Source of the DNA: JABHIE01 sp964584805
GTDB lineage: Bacteria; Planctomycetota; UBA1135
Assembly: GCA_964584805.1 (NCBI GenBank)
Contig: CAZPAY010000003.1
Span: forward strand, 1 to 64,000
DNA length: 64,000 bases
Direction: 5' to 3'
Program-made: the position numbers and the translations under genes
In this document: positions 52,519 through 61,992 of the stretch, piece by piece
How the letters are laid out: each line of letters starts with the position of its first letter
How positions within the stretch are numbered: the stretch's first letter is position 1
Notes under the pieces: model-generated
What the model was told of the DNA's origin: nothing
The model's database searches: none
The model's input: the letters and a program-made list of their open reading frames with translations, nothing else

Positions 52519-53664
52519 TTACGGCTGTTTGCAATCTAAACGCTCAAGGCCTTTGCTTTTCTTCACCACAGCTTCTGCACTCTGAGCCGCCGAGCGATTG
52601 GGGTAAGGCCCGTAAGTCACCGCCAGCTTCCAGGGCCGCCTCGCCCGTGTTGCCTTCGCGCCGCCCGGTCGAGCGCCATTGTGCTGAGCCAATCTCTGCT
52701 CAACATCAAGGGCGATACCCACATAAGTAAAGGGCCTTTCCGAAGATTCAGACAGCAAGACATAAACCCACCACTCTTGTGCATCGGGCTCAAACTTCCC
52801 GGTACTCAAGAAATACGGAACAGCCTCAAGCACCTTTGGCTCATTCATCACAAAAGTGTGCAAGCTGTTTACCACCATAAAATCGCTCATTCCGGGTAAT
52901 CGCGTTTCCGCAAGACGGACAATTCCATCATCTTCACCGTCAAGCATGGGATTCCAGCCGTCACCTTGCTGATCGCCGCGAATCCCCGCAATAACGCCAA
53001 AGGGCCGTCGAGGAAGCGGAATCACTGCCGCTTGCTCAGGCGGTAACTCCTGAGCAGACGGGCCGAGCAAGAAACGAAACCAAAACTGATGCTGCAAGGC
53101 CTCAGCAAGTGACGCGCCTGTCGAGGGCGGCGCAAGCATAACAAGCCTCTTGACTTGAAAACGGCCACGCCAGCGTTTCTCAAGTAAATCACCATCAAGC
53201 AAACTACGCACAACCAGGCCGCCCAAGCTATGTGTAACGAAAGAAAGAGCGTGCGTATTGCTTAATTCAAACCCCAGCTTTGCCAGCAAAGCGTCGACGC
53301 CGTCCGCATGAGCTGAAACGGATGCCCGTGTGCTCGGATAGCCCACATCAATGGGCGTAAACCCATTCAGAATAAGTGCTTGCTTTAATTTGCAGAACGA
53401 CTGCCGTGAGCGGCCCAAGCCATGAAGCAAAACGACAAAATGCGCGTCAGCTGGGATCCGCTTGGGCCAATCTGCACCCAATTCCTGCAATAAAGTGGCC
53501 TCGCAGTGCTCCAGATTGCCAAATGCTCGGCGCCTATCGCTGTCGTCAAGCAAGCGAAAATGGCCTGTCCAGCAGTGGCGCTGAATACGCCAGCCCATGG
53601 CCCAGCGGACATCCGCCCAAAATTGGCGGCCGCCTAAGGTGGGTAGGCCCGTGTCTTGCTGCAT
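52519..53664 (-). CDS. Alpha/beta-hydrolase (lipase-like) fused to a GIY-YIG nuclease domain
   Basis: A single 381-residue frame. Residues 75-290 form an alpha/beta-hydrolase. An oxyanion-type HGLG is in FVVLLHGLGRSRQSF, and the nucleophile elbow is HSLGG in VTHSLGGLVVRSL (G-x-S-x-G variant with His first). A candidate acid is GEDDGIVRL and a candidate catalytic His is in VNSLHTFVM. Residues about 298-381 match a GIY-YIG domain of the YhbQ/SLX1 type: WWVYVLLS, TYVGIALDVEQRLAQHN with the catalytic Arg, GAKATRARRPWKL, and a late Glu in SAEAVVKKSKGLERL. There is no signal peptide. I know of no such fusion; a lost stop between two genes is the alternative. The M3 peptidase gene follows after 10 nt. 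Confidence 0.8.
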   Translation of the reverse strand: MQQDTGLPTLGGRQFWADVRWAMGWRIQRHCWTGHFRLLDDSDRRRAFGNLEHCEATLLQELGADWPKRIPADAHFVVLLHGLGRSRQSFCKLKQALILNGFTPIDVGYPSTRASVSAHADGVDALLAKLGFELSNTHALSFVTHSLGGLVVRSLLDGDLLEKRWRGRFQVKRLVMLAPPSTGASLAEALQHQFWFRFLLGPSAQELPPEQAAVIPLPRRPFGVIAGIRGDQQGDGWNPMLDGEDDGIVRLAETRLPGMSDFMVVNSLHTFVMNEPKVLEAVPYFLSTGKFEPDAQEWWVYVLLSESSERPFTYVGIALDVEQRLAQHNGARPGGAKATRARRPWKLAVTYGPYPNRSAAQSAEAVVKKSKGLERLDCKQP

Positions 53665-53780
53665 AAGCGCAATATAGGCGGGCTACCTCTAGCGTTGCTA
53701 GGATGTTTTGATTCCACCACTTTCCGTTTGTTTTGACGGTAGCCCCTTTCTAAAGTTAGGAAAGCAACCAAAGACCAAAG

Positions 53781-56700
53781 GTGCCCCCCATGATTGCCGC
53801 TCTTCTTACATTCAGCCTTAGCCTCCCCCTCCTCAACGCAATTCCTGCGCCCGCCGCCGGCATCTTCCAACAAGATGCCGGTGACCCGTCGCCCGAAGTC
53901 ATTGCTCTCCGCGTCGCTCGCAATGCCGTCGCGATGGGCAAGCCCGATCTTGCCATCGAGCGCTATGAGGAATTACTTGCCAAGTTCCCTGACTCTGTCG
54001 ACGCCAAAGCAGAATATGCTGGTGTTCTTACGAGCCAGAAAAAATTTCGCAGCGCCAAGAAGATTCTCGAAGGGCTCATTCATGAATACCCTGAATCGCC
54101 TCGCTTCCGCCTCTCGCTGACTGATATTTTTCTGCAGTTGCACGAGTTTGACAAGGCGTCCGAGCAACTCAACTTCATTCTTGCGGCCAATCCTGGCAAT
54201 GTTGACGCGGCAATTAAGCTCGCGCGAATCCATGCTTGGGCAAAAGATTTTGATGCAGCCGCCGAGGTCTATCGCACTTACTTACGCAAACTCGACCCTG
54301 GCGACCCTCAGGTGCAAGCCATGCTCGCACCACTTTTGCTTGACACAGAAAGACCTGCCGAAGCCCTCCCGCTCCTGCAAGGCTTAGTCGACAATGACCC
54401 CGAAAACATCTCCCTCCTTGCTGACTTAGCGCGCGCGCAGACCATGTTGGGCAATCACCGCGAGGCCAATGCTATTGTGAGTGATCTCCAGGGGCTCGAC
54501 CAAAGCAATGCCGGCACGCGCATTGCGCTTTCGGATTTCTTGCGCAACTCGGGCAACTTCCGCGGCGCAATTGAATTGCTTGATCAAGTCCTGGCATATG
54601 ACAGTGCCGATCTCGATGCGAAGTACGCGAGTGCTCGTTTGCACCTTGACGCGTACATGCCTCATAAGGCTTTGCGTATTTTAAGCGACAAGGCCTTCGA
54701 CAAAAATTCTATCGAGTACCTCGGTGTCCTAGCGAGCCACCACACGCTGCTCGGTGAATATGCACATGCTCGTGAGGTCTACCGCAAAATCCTGAGCATC
54801 GACGAGCAAAACAATGAAGCACGCCTCAGCATGGGGCGACTGCTTGCCGAGTCAGGCCAGGCCCAAGCTGCAAAAGCTGAATATCGCAAAGTGAGCGCTT
54901 CCTCCAGCGCGGGTCGTCAAGCCGCTCTAGGGATTGCGCAAACACTTGCCACAGAGCACCGATATGACGACTCCAACGCACACTGCCGCCGCTTGATGAG
55001 CGACGAAACCGACCATCGCCCTATTGTCATGTACATCAAAAACCTGCTCGCCGTGGGTGAAACCAACGAGGCGGAGACGATGGCCATGCGCTACCTTAGC
55101 GAGCAAAGCAGCGACACTTACGGCTCGCTCATGGTTCGCACCGCATTGGCGGATGCGCTCCTTGCAGATGGCCAGGCTCTTCGCGCTCAAAACCTTTATG
55201 AAGAGGTCTTGAGCGACCCCATTGGCTCTTTGATTCCTGAAGCGATTTTCGGCCGCGCAATGTCTATCATGCGCTTATCAGAGAATAGTGGTGCAGAAAA
55301 CGCCATGCTCAACGCAAGCATTTCTGGCATGGGTGGCGACTTCCGCTTGCTCATACGCCTCGGCGAAATCGCCTCGGCCAACAGCCAATACTTACTCGCG
55401 GCAGCCATGTTTGAGCAAGTCCTGAGCTGGGATTCGGGCAACCTGCCTGCTTTGATTCGACACGCAGAAGCCTTGGCATCTGAGCGCGACAGCGTCTTGG
55501 CGATGCAATCCCAAACTGAATTCGAGAAAGTCTTGCGCCAGGCTGGCTCAAGCATTCGCGCACGCATGGGCCTTGCCCGTACATTTGGTGCACTGCAACA
55601 ATTCGACGAGTCAATCAAGCAATACGACCTTGTGTTGCAACATGACCCCAGCTATGTCGTTGCCCTTCGCGAAAAAGCCCGGGTTTATTCTTGGGCCCAG
55701 AAAAATGATGAGGCCGAAAGAATCTACTGGGAGTTACAACACCCCGGCCCTCGCACGGAACTTCCTGGAGTGACTAACCTTGAGCACGCGCAGCTCGATA
55801 ATGCCGCACGCTCTGAAGTGGAAGCCTCAACAAAACTTGAGCAGCGCGCCAAAGCTTTTGGCGGCGACTTGGCTTTTTACAGTGCCATCCCTGTCTTGCG
55901 TAGCTTGGTCAACGCCGAGCCGGGCAACCTCGAAGCACGCTTTGATTTGGGCCTTGCCTACAGTCAAACCGGCCAGACCAGCCTAGCTATCGCCGAGTTT
56001 GAAAAACTTCTCAAGCTTAGCCCCAAGCATAGAGAGGCGCTGATTGCTCTCAACGGTAATTTCCAAGAGCGCAAACCGCGCTTCTACGCCGAGCTCGACA
56101 TGCTCAGCCGCAAGTCAAAAGGCACAACGATTGGCAGTGGTGCTGGCCTTGACATCCGTGGCCTTACCTTTGGCACGACGGTCCCCTGGGGTGAACGCGA
56201 TGAGTTCGTGGATGTTTCCTATACGAATTACGATTTAACCCCCACAGGTAAAGGCATCAGCGGCGGCTTCACTGGCAATGTTCTGAGTGTTGGCGCTCAA
56301 AAGTCCCCCGCATCTTCGCTTGGGCAGTGGAAACAAATGCTCTTCCATGGGCAGCTCAATCTTGAGAGCTATGTTGACGAACTCGACACCAATGTCACCT
56401 GGGATGCCGGCCTAAAAGCTGCAATTTCAGACAAATCCGATTTGTTTGCTCGTGCATTCCAAGAAAATGTCATCGAGAACCAAAACTCGCTGATGACAGG
56501 CGCCGATCACCAGTCAGTCGTTACCACTTGGGAGACAGAAACTGGTCGCACCACAACAGCCACAGGCCCCGTCTCACGCACAGGCATCCAAGCGGGCCTT
56601 TCCTTCCGCCCTACGCGCGAGATTTCCTTCAACGGCAGCATCACCAGTGCAAGTTACAGCGATGGCAATGCCCTCACTCAAATCTATGCCACAGGTGATT

Positions 56701-57083
56701 TGGCGCTAACCAAAGCCCCTCAACAGTTCAAAGTTGGGCTCATCTTCCACAGCATGGATTTCGACGAAGTCACCCGGGATGATTATCTCAATGAGATGGG
56801 CCCGGTTCGCTATTTCGCTCCAAACGGCTACAGCATGTATGGCGCCGCTGCAAAATACCGCCAATGGCTCAGCCAAGACATGTTTCCGGGCGCGCCACAG
56901 ACTTGGTATCAAGCAAGCCTCACGCAACTTTGGGATTCCGAAGGCGAGCCTTTCTCTAACATGAAAATAGAGTTCCACCACGATCTCAAAGCGGGCAGCG
57001 GCATCAATCTTCGTGCCGATATGCTTGATTCAGCGTTCTACGACAGCACGCAATTTGTGTTTGCGTTTAGCACGACCTTTTAG
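53781..57083 (+). CDS. TPR-rich exporter with C-terminal outer-membrane beta-barrel
   Basis: A 1100-residue protein with a signal peptide (MPPMIAALLTFSLSLPLLNAIPAPAAG). Residues about 40-760 form many TPR repeats, such as AIERYEELLAKFPDSVDAKAEY-type units. From residue 768 (FYAELDMLSRKSKG) to the end lies an amphipathic beta-rich domain ending in FVFAFSTTF, with a terminal Phe typical of outer-membrane barrels. The design matches BcsC, PelB and AlgK/AlgE-like polysaccharide export proteins. It faces the BcsA-like gene 33 nt away, convergent, and probably carries that enzyme's polymer across the outer membrane. Confidence 0.85.
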   Translation: MPPMIAALLTFSLSLPLLNAIPAPAAGIFQQDAGDPSPEVIALRVARNAVAMGKPDLAIERYEELLAKFPDSVDAKAEYAGVLTSQKKFRSAKKILEGLIHEYPESPRFRLSLTDIFLQLHEFDKASEQLNFILAANPGNVDAAIKLARIHAWAKDFDAAAEVYRTYLRKLDPGDPQVQAMLAPLLLDTERPAEALPLLQGLVDNDPENISLLADLARAQTMLGNHREANAIVSDLQGLDQSNAGTRIALSDFLRNSGNFRGAIELLDQVLAYDSADLDAKYASARLHLDAYMPHKALRILSDKAFDKNSIEYLGVLASHHTLLGEYAHAREVYRKILSIDEQNNEARLSMGRLLAESGQAQAAKAEYRKVSASSSAGRQAALGIAQTLATEHRYDDSNAHCRRLMSDETDHRPIVMYIKNLLAVGETNEAETMAMRYLSEQSSDTYGSLMVRTALADALLADGQALRAQNLYEEVLSDPIGSLIPEAIFGRAMSIMRLSENSGAENAMLNASISGMGGDFRLLIRLGEIASANSQYLLAAAMFEQVLSWDSGNLPALIRHAEALASERDSVLAMQSQTEFEKVLRQAGSSIRARMGLARTFGALQQFDESIKQYDLVLQHDPSYVVALREKARVYSWAQKNDEAERIYWELQHPGPRTELPGVTNLEHAQLDNAARSEVEASTKLEQRAKAFGGDLAFYSAIPVLRSLVNAEPGNLEARFDLGLAYSQTGQTSLAIAEFEKLLKLSPKHREALIALNGNFQERKPRFYAELDMLSRKSKGTTIGSGAGLDIRGLTFGTTVPWGERDEFVDVSYTNYDLTPTGKGISGGFTGNVLSVGAQKSPASSLGQWKQMLFHGQLNLESYVDELDTNVTWDAGLKAAISDKSDLFARAFQENVIENQNSLMTGADHQSVVTTWETETGRTTTATGPVSRTGIQAGLSFRPTREISFNGSITSASYSDGNALTQIYATGDLALTKAPQQFKVGLIFHSMDFDEVTRDDYLNEMGPVRYFAPNGYSMYGAAAKYRQWLSQDMFPGAPQTWYQASLTQLWDSEGEPFSNMKIEFHHDLKAGSGINLRADMLDSAFYDSTQFVFAFSTTF

Positions 57084-57116
57084 AAGTACGATAAACCAAC
57101 CAGTCTAGCCGGTCGC

Positions 57117-60100
57117 TCAATCTAACAACATTTGATAGTGGCGATCGGCCTCTTCGTACTTACCCATATCTGACAACAAGTCAGCGAGCTGCATACGAGA
57201 GCCACGGCGGGCTGGATCAAGTTTCAAGGCCTCGGTCAAAAGCACCATGGCTTTTTTCTTTTCGCCTATGTTTTGCATAACCGAACCAAGCAGAGCAGAA
57301 AATGATGCGTCTTGATAGTTTTGGCGCTTTGCTTCCTCTTCGATGTGAGTGACCGTCGCACGCTGCTCACGGCTGAGGTTTGACATACCGACAGCAGCAC
57401 TCAAGTAGCCCATCCAGTAAGAGCGGTGCATGATGTCGCCGTCGACCAACTCTTGATACTTCAGCAAAGCCAAAGCGTAGTTGCCGTCCCAGAGAGCGAG
57501 CTCGGCTTGACGGGCATCCATCTGACCGTCTTCAGGGTAAGTTAGTGCAATTTGCTCATAAACTTCGGCCGCTTCTTTGTAGCGCCTCTGCCAGGTCAAC
57601 ACCTGTGCCAGCAAATGCATTGCATCTTCGTGTTCTGGCTCAAGCTCAAGAGTAATGCGGCATTCCGTCTCTGCTGAGGCAAAATCTTCCCGTGAGTTAT
57701 GAATCGAAGCCAAAAGCATGTGCATACCTGGGCTCGATTCGCTGGCTTGGTAAATCGCAATAGCCTCGTCGAGATGGCCACCCGCCAAAAGTGCAGCGGC
57801 GTGCTCGTCAAGGATGACATCGTCTTGGTAGCCGGCATCTTTTAGTTTGGCAAAGTAGGCCAAACTTTCTTCGACACGACCTGCGTTAAAGTAATTGCGT
57901 GCGCCAGAGAGCAGCACATTACGCCGCGGCACGACTTCGTTAACCAAGTCTTTATCCAACTCGCCTAAGACAAACTGGAAGGTGTCATCGGCCTCGTCAA
58001 CTCGCTGGAATGCAGCGTGTGAATTACCGAGGGCAAAAATCAAGCCTAAGTTGTCAGGCTCTATTTCAAGCATCCGGCGAATTAGATCTTCAACTTCTTG
58101 GCGACGCCCTTCGCGCAGCAAAATATCAGACAGCATATCGAGCTGCTTCATTTTGGGGTCACCCGAAAGTGCACCCTCGTAAATTTCCTCCACGCGTACC
58201 AAATCAGCGCGTGAAAGAACGATGTCTTCGCTTGCCGACAACAAGAAAATGTCGTCCGTATTTACGGTGCGGAATAGAACCAGGCCACCAGGGATCAACA
58301 CCATCGCAGACAAAAGGCCGACTGCAACCGGCTGAAAGATTGGCGTCTTCTGCTCTTGGTTGCGTGCAATCAGTGCATTTTCGATTCGCTTTTCTTCGAT
58401 AGGCGAAAGCAAATCGTAAAGCATGCCGCGGCCTTGATCGACGAATGAGATGTACTCAAGCACATACTCGTACAGCTTCAATGAGCCGAACTCTTTCTCA
58501 GACGAACGCAAGATTTTTACCTGCCCTTCGACTCGACCCAAAGGCGACGGCATTACGAATGGGTATTGCGCGCCATCTTCAAGTTGCTGAGGCAACAAAA
58601 CGCGTAATGCCTTTCGGCTAATGTCTTCAGTAACCGTTCGGACAGATGGGCCAGGCTCGCCTTCAACTTGACTCGGCAGGACCAATTCAACGGGTAGGCG
58701 GTAGCGTTTGCGCTCTTCAAGGCGACGCTTCCATGTTAAAAGATGCGCCACGCGGTGAGCCAGCTTGCGCATCTTCGAGCGTCGGGAACTGAACCATTGG
58801 TAGGTCATTGGAACCGCGTAGTTCAAGGCCAAGCTTGAGAGGGCATCAGCCGTTTCTGGCGTGAGCTCCAGAAACTCAATGCCATAACGATAAGTGCCTT
58901 TCTTGGCAGTGTCACGTTGTGAGCTTTCTTCACCAATCGCCAACTCCTTTGGAGCTGCAGCGTCACTATGGCGAATAGCGCCGCGCAATCGATAGCGCTT
59001 GCCGTCTGCCGACAAGAACAGATCACCTTCAGAGTCAATCGGTAACGGCTCGTAGGTAATCAGCCCGATGCCGTATTCACTAAAGTCACTTGACATACCC
59101 ATGCCAGTAATCGTCCCGTGCTCTTGATCATCAAAAGTGAATTCAACGGGCAAGACCGCCTTGTGACGATACGAGAATCGCTTGGTTTCTTGAGCGAGTG
59201 AACGACGCAATACCATCCATGCCAGAACGATGTGATAGAGCACGAGAGGTGCGGCAATCGCTGGGCCAATGAAATCGTAAGTCGTATGAAAAATCATACG
59301 GAAGCTTGCCCAGGCAAGTGCGACAATGCCGAATCCAATCACCCAGATTTGCGGCATAATGTACTTCAACAAAGTTGAGCCAGCCTGACGGCCACCACGC
59401 TTACTGGTCACGACAAACTTAGATTCTTTGCGCTTAAAGATGCCACGCATACAGCCTTTAATGCTCGTCCAGAAGGTCATCATGGCAAACAACTCCATAT
59501 TGAACAGAGCCGCGTTCTTTCCACTCACAAGGCGCATGGCCAAGTGCGTAATGAAAAGATAACTCAATAGCATCGCGATAATCCAGACCTTGATTTCGGT
59601 GAATGGCGCGACGCCAGTCAACAGAAGCAGGATTGGTGTTGCGTAAACGGCGAGGCGTGTGAAACCGGAGAACCAATGAAAAATGGACGCCCAATAGGAA
59701 ATGCGTTGCGTCAAGCTCAGACCCCGCATCGTGAGCGGGTTGTCATGGAACAAGATCGACACATTTCCCTCACCCCAACGCAAGCGTTGAGTGTGGAATG
59801 TTGTTACATCGGGCGCGGCTTGGCCAGCGATGAGTCGCTCGGTGACGGAAATTGACTTCCACCCCTTAGCGGCCATACGCAGACCGGTGTGCATGTCTTC
59901 GGTAATCGTCTCAACCGCAAACAAGCCCACATCATCGAGTGCTGTGCGACGGAACATCGCAGCTGAACCCGCAAAGACCACCGCATTCCAGCGGTTTTTA
60001 CCGGGCTGGAGGTTGTGATAGAAGAGAAGACCTTCCTCCCAATACTGCTGCTTGTCGTAATCGCAAGCGGCTTGGAAGTTTTCAAAGTTGTAAAAATCGT

Positions 60101-60665
60101 GCGGGCTTTGGACGAAACCTACTTTGGGGTCTCGGAAGTAGCCCAGCAACCGCGTAATCATATGCTTCACTGGCACATGGTCTGCGTCGAGCACAATGAC
60201 ATATTCGCCATCAAGTTGCTCAAGGGCATTATTCATATTGCCCGCTTTAGCGTGCTGATTGTCATCACGCTTGATGTACATCGCGCCTAACTCATCGGCG
60301 AGTTCAGCAACTTCAGGTCGCCGACCGTCGTCTAAGACAACGGTGCGGTGTGGGTAATCCATTGCAAGCGCCGCCTGGACGGTACCGCGCAAAAGCAAAA
60401 CATCTTCGTTATAGGTCGGAATCAGGACATCAACTGTTAAGCCTTCTTCTGGCTCAAGCTGATCAGGCTCTGCAACATCCCATACATTAAAGAAGTAGAG
60501 GATCATCTGGAAGCCTCCCAGAATCTCAGCCGAATAGAGCAGCCAAGAAGCAAATGTCGAATAAACCGACTCGAGATTTAGAGTGAAAATGCCACGAAAA
60601 ACAAGATACACGATGGTCATTCCCATCGCGAGTATCATCAGCAGCTTTCGGAGGCTATTTGGCAT
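57117..60665 (-). CDS. BcsA-like processive glycosyltransferase with two PilZ domains and TPR tail
   Basis: A 1182-residue membrane synthase. The GT2 catalytic core has D112/D113 in VVLDDGRR, DAD at 160-162, TED at 255-257 and QRLRW at 293-297, the cellulose synthase set. Membrane helices flank it (N-terminal and about 335-490). PilZ domain 1 (about 495-605) has RFSYR and DFSEYG; PilZ domain 2 (about 650-745) has RKRYR and DISRKA, with Ala for the last Gly. A later membrane helix (about 778-800) leads to a TPR region from about 840 to the end. PilZ domains bind cyclic di-GMP, so synthesis is probably controlled by it. The product may be cellulose or a related beta-glucan. No BcsB gene is adjacent. 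Confidence 0.88.
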   Translation of the reverse strand: MPNSLRKLLMILAMGMTIVYLVFRGIFTLNLESVYSTFASWLLYSAEILGGFQMILYFFNVWDVAEPDQLEPEEGLTVDVLIPTYNEDVLLLRGTVQAALAMDYPHRTVVLDDGRRPEVAELADELGAMYIKRDDNQHAKAGNMNNALEQLDGEYVIVLDADHVPVKHMITRLLGYFRDPKVGFVQSPHDFYNFENFQAACDYDKQQYWEEGLLFYHNLQPGKNRWNAVVFAGSAAMFRRTALDDVGLFAVETITEDMHTGLRMAAKGWKSISVTERLIAGQAAPDVTTFHTQRLRWGEGNVSILFHDNPLTMRGLSLTQRISYWASIFHWFSGFTRLAVYATPILLLLTGVAPFTEIKVWIIAMLLSYLFITHLAMRLVSGKNAALFNMELFAMMTFWTSIKGCMRGIFKRKESKFVVTSKRGGRQAGSTLLKYIMPQIWVIGFGIVALAWASFRMIFHTTYDFIGPAIAAPLVLYHIVLAWMVLRRSLAQETKRFSYRHKAVLPVEFTFDDQEHGTITGMGMSSDFSEYGIGLITYEPLPIDSEGDLFLSADGKRYRLRGAIRHSDAAAPKELAIGEESSQRDTAKKGTYRYGIEFLELTPETADALSSLALNYAVPMTYQWFSSRRSKMRKLAHRVAHLLTWKRRLEERKRYRLPVELVLPSQVEGEPGPSVRTVTEDISRKALRVLLPQQLEDGAQYPFVMPSPLGRVEGQVKILRSSEKEFGSLKLYEYVLEYISFVDQGRGMLYDLLSPIEEKRIENALIARNQEQKTPIFQPVAVGLLSAMVLIPGGLVLFRTVNTDDIFLLSASEDIVLSRADLVRVEEIYEGALSGDPKMKQLDMLSDILLREGRRQEVEDLIRRMLEIEPDNLGLIFALGNSHAAFQRVDEADDTFQFVLGELDKDLVNEVVPRRNVLLSGARNYFNAGRVEESLAYFAKLKDAGYQDDVILDEHAAALLAGGHLDEAIAIYQASESSPGMHMLLASIHNSREDFASAETECRITLELEPEHEDAMHLLAQVLTWQRRYKEAAEVYEQIALTYPEDGQMDARQAELALWDGNYALALLKYQELVDGDIMHRSYWMGYLSAAVGMSNLSREQRATVTHIEEEAKRQNYQDASFSALLGSVMQNIGEKKKAMVLLTEALKLDPARRGSRMQLADLLSDMGKYEEADRHYQMLLD

Positions 60666-60832
60666 TTCGAATTAACCCATCGGCTCCATCTGCGCCAAAC
60701 TTAAGGCGAAAGGAGGATTTGGGGGGAGGGGAGGTCGAGATGTGAAACAAAGCAAACACCAGAAATCATTTCCAGTTTCCTAGGATAGCACGGAAAGCGT
60801 CGTGCGGAAGGTTAATATGCGAGAAGTTGCAA

Positions 60833-61954
60833 CTAATCGCGCCCCATCAACCAGCCCAACTGAGCGGGTGCATGAGTGAAGGCTCGATTTGGCTGGATAG
60901 ACAGCGGATACGGCCCCCACCACTCGCCTGCGGCCCAATAACAACCCTGGACATAAGAGGCATCCATTTGTTGCAAGGCCCTATCGAGCACAACTCGCCA
61001 GCCCGGGTTGGTATTCGGCACACCAAACTCGCCAATAAAGGCATTGACCTTGTTTTTGCCACACCAGGCCAAAAATGGCTTAAGTCGCTGGGCTCCTCGG
61101 TCGCGTAATTGAGGATCACGGGCAAGCTCTTCTTCCCAAGACCAGCGATATTGACCACTGCCATCTGCGTCAAAATAGGCGTGTGCTTCGTAGGCAATTT
61201 GCCCCAAGGGATCATGAATCCAGCTCTTTGCCCCGTTGGCGCGCACCCAGCGTTCGCTAGATGACCAATCAAGCCCAGGTATGAGCAAAAGCGTGGAATG
61301 ACCCTCTTCACGCATGCGATTCACCACATGCTGAGTCGCTGACTGCCAGGACGAGCGTCTGATGTTGTGAGGCTCATTCATCAAGCCGTAAGCCCACGGG
61401 CTGGCCTCCGCCTGAGAAAAAGCTTGGCCTATCTTGACCCACAAGTCAGCGAAATCCTCTTGGGAGACCAAAACTCTACCACCATAAGCGTGGCCAATCG
61501 TCGCCTCGATGATGAGCTCGCCTTCTTGGAGGAAGTAGCGACCATAGTTGTGGCAATCGAGGATGGCTCGCCCACCGGCTTCATGAATCCATTGCACATT
61601 TTCCCGGAGAGCAAGCAATTCAGCGCTATCTAGCGGGCCACCCAACTTAGGCTGGAGACGCTCCCAGCGAAACGGGATACGGAAAAGGCTAACACCTTGG
61701 CCTGCAAACCAATCAATTGTGCGCTTTGAATTATAAATATAAGATGAGCCCAAGCCCCCGTGATTAAGATTCGAAAACCCGTCTACATCACTTGCGAATT
61801 CCGCTCCGGCTAGAGAGACCCCGCGCACTGGGCCACTGTAATTCGCGTCAGGGATTTCGTCACTGCATGAGGAACAAACCAAACCTATCGCCATAACCAT
61901 TGCAGGTAGAAAAACACGGAAGCCACTTCTTAAGAAAAGCATAAGCGGAAGCAT
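60833..61954 (-). CDS. GH5-type glycoside hydrolase lipoprotein
   Basis: A 373-residue enzyme with a lipoprotein-type signal ending in SSCS. The GH5 (cellulase A) features are FRIPFRWERLQP, LDCHNYGRY, the acid/base Glu in GLMNEPHNI, YEAHAYFD and the nucleophile Glu in FIGEFGVP. GH5 enzymes cut beta-1,4-glucans and mannans. Lying 168 nt behind the BcsA-like gene on the same strand, it probably trims the nascent polymer in the periplasm, as BcsZ (a GH8) does for bacterial cellulose. Those 168 nt hold no other gene or clear signal. Confidence 0.9.
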   Translation of the reverse strand: MLPLMLFLRSGFRVFLPAMVMAIGLVCSSCSDEIPDANYSGPVRGVSLAGAEFASDVDGFSNLNHGGLGSSYIYNSKRTIDWFAGQGVSLFRIPFRWERLQPKLGGPLDSAELLALRENVQWIHEAGGRAILDCHNYGRYFLQEGELIIEATIGHAYGGRVLVSQEDFADLWVKIGQAFSQAEASPWAYGLMNEPHNIRRSSWQSATQHVVNRMREEGHSTLLLIPGLDWSSSERWVRANGAKSWIHDPLGQIAYEAHAYFDADGSGQYRWSWEEELARDPQLRDRGAQRLKPFLAWCGKNKVNAFIGEFGVPNTNPGWRVVLDRALQQMDASYVQGCYWAAGEWWGPYPLSIQPNRAFTHAPAQLGWLMGRD

Positions 61955-61980
61955 AACGAATCGGGCATCTACCGCATAAG

Positions 61981-61986
61981 TACACT
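61981..61986 (+). promoter_or_regulatory. Possible -10 element (TACACT) 6 nt before 61993
   Basis: TACACT is followed by six bases and the ATG at 61993, with no Shine-Dalgarno. Weak on its own, but it fits the same spacing seen at several other starts. Confidence 0.25.
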
Positions 61987-61992
61987 CTCCCC

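Noticed and set aside
60666..60832. A small gene or riboswitch between the synthase and GH5 genes
   Set aside because: No coding frame or stable structure seen; a purine-rich stretch lies on the wrong strand to serve as a ribosome site for either gene.
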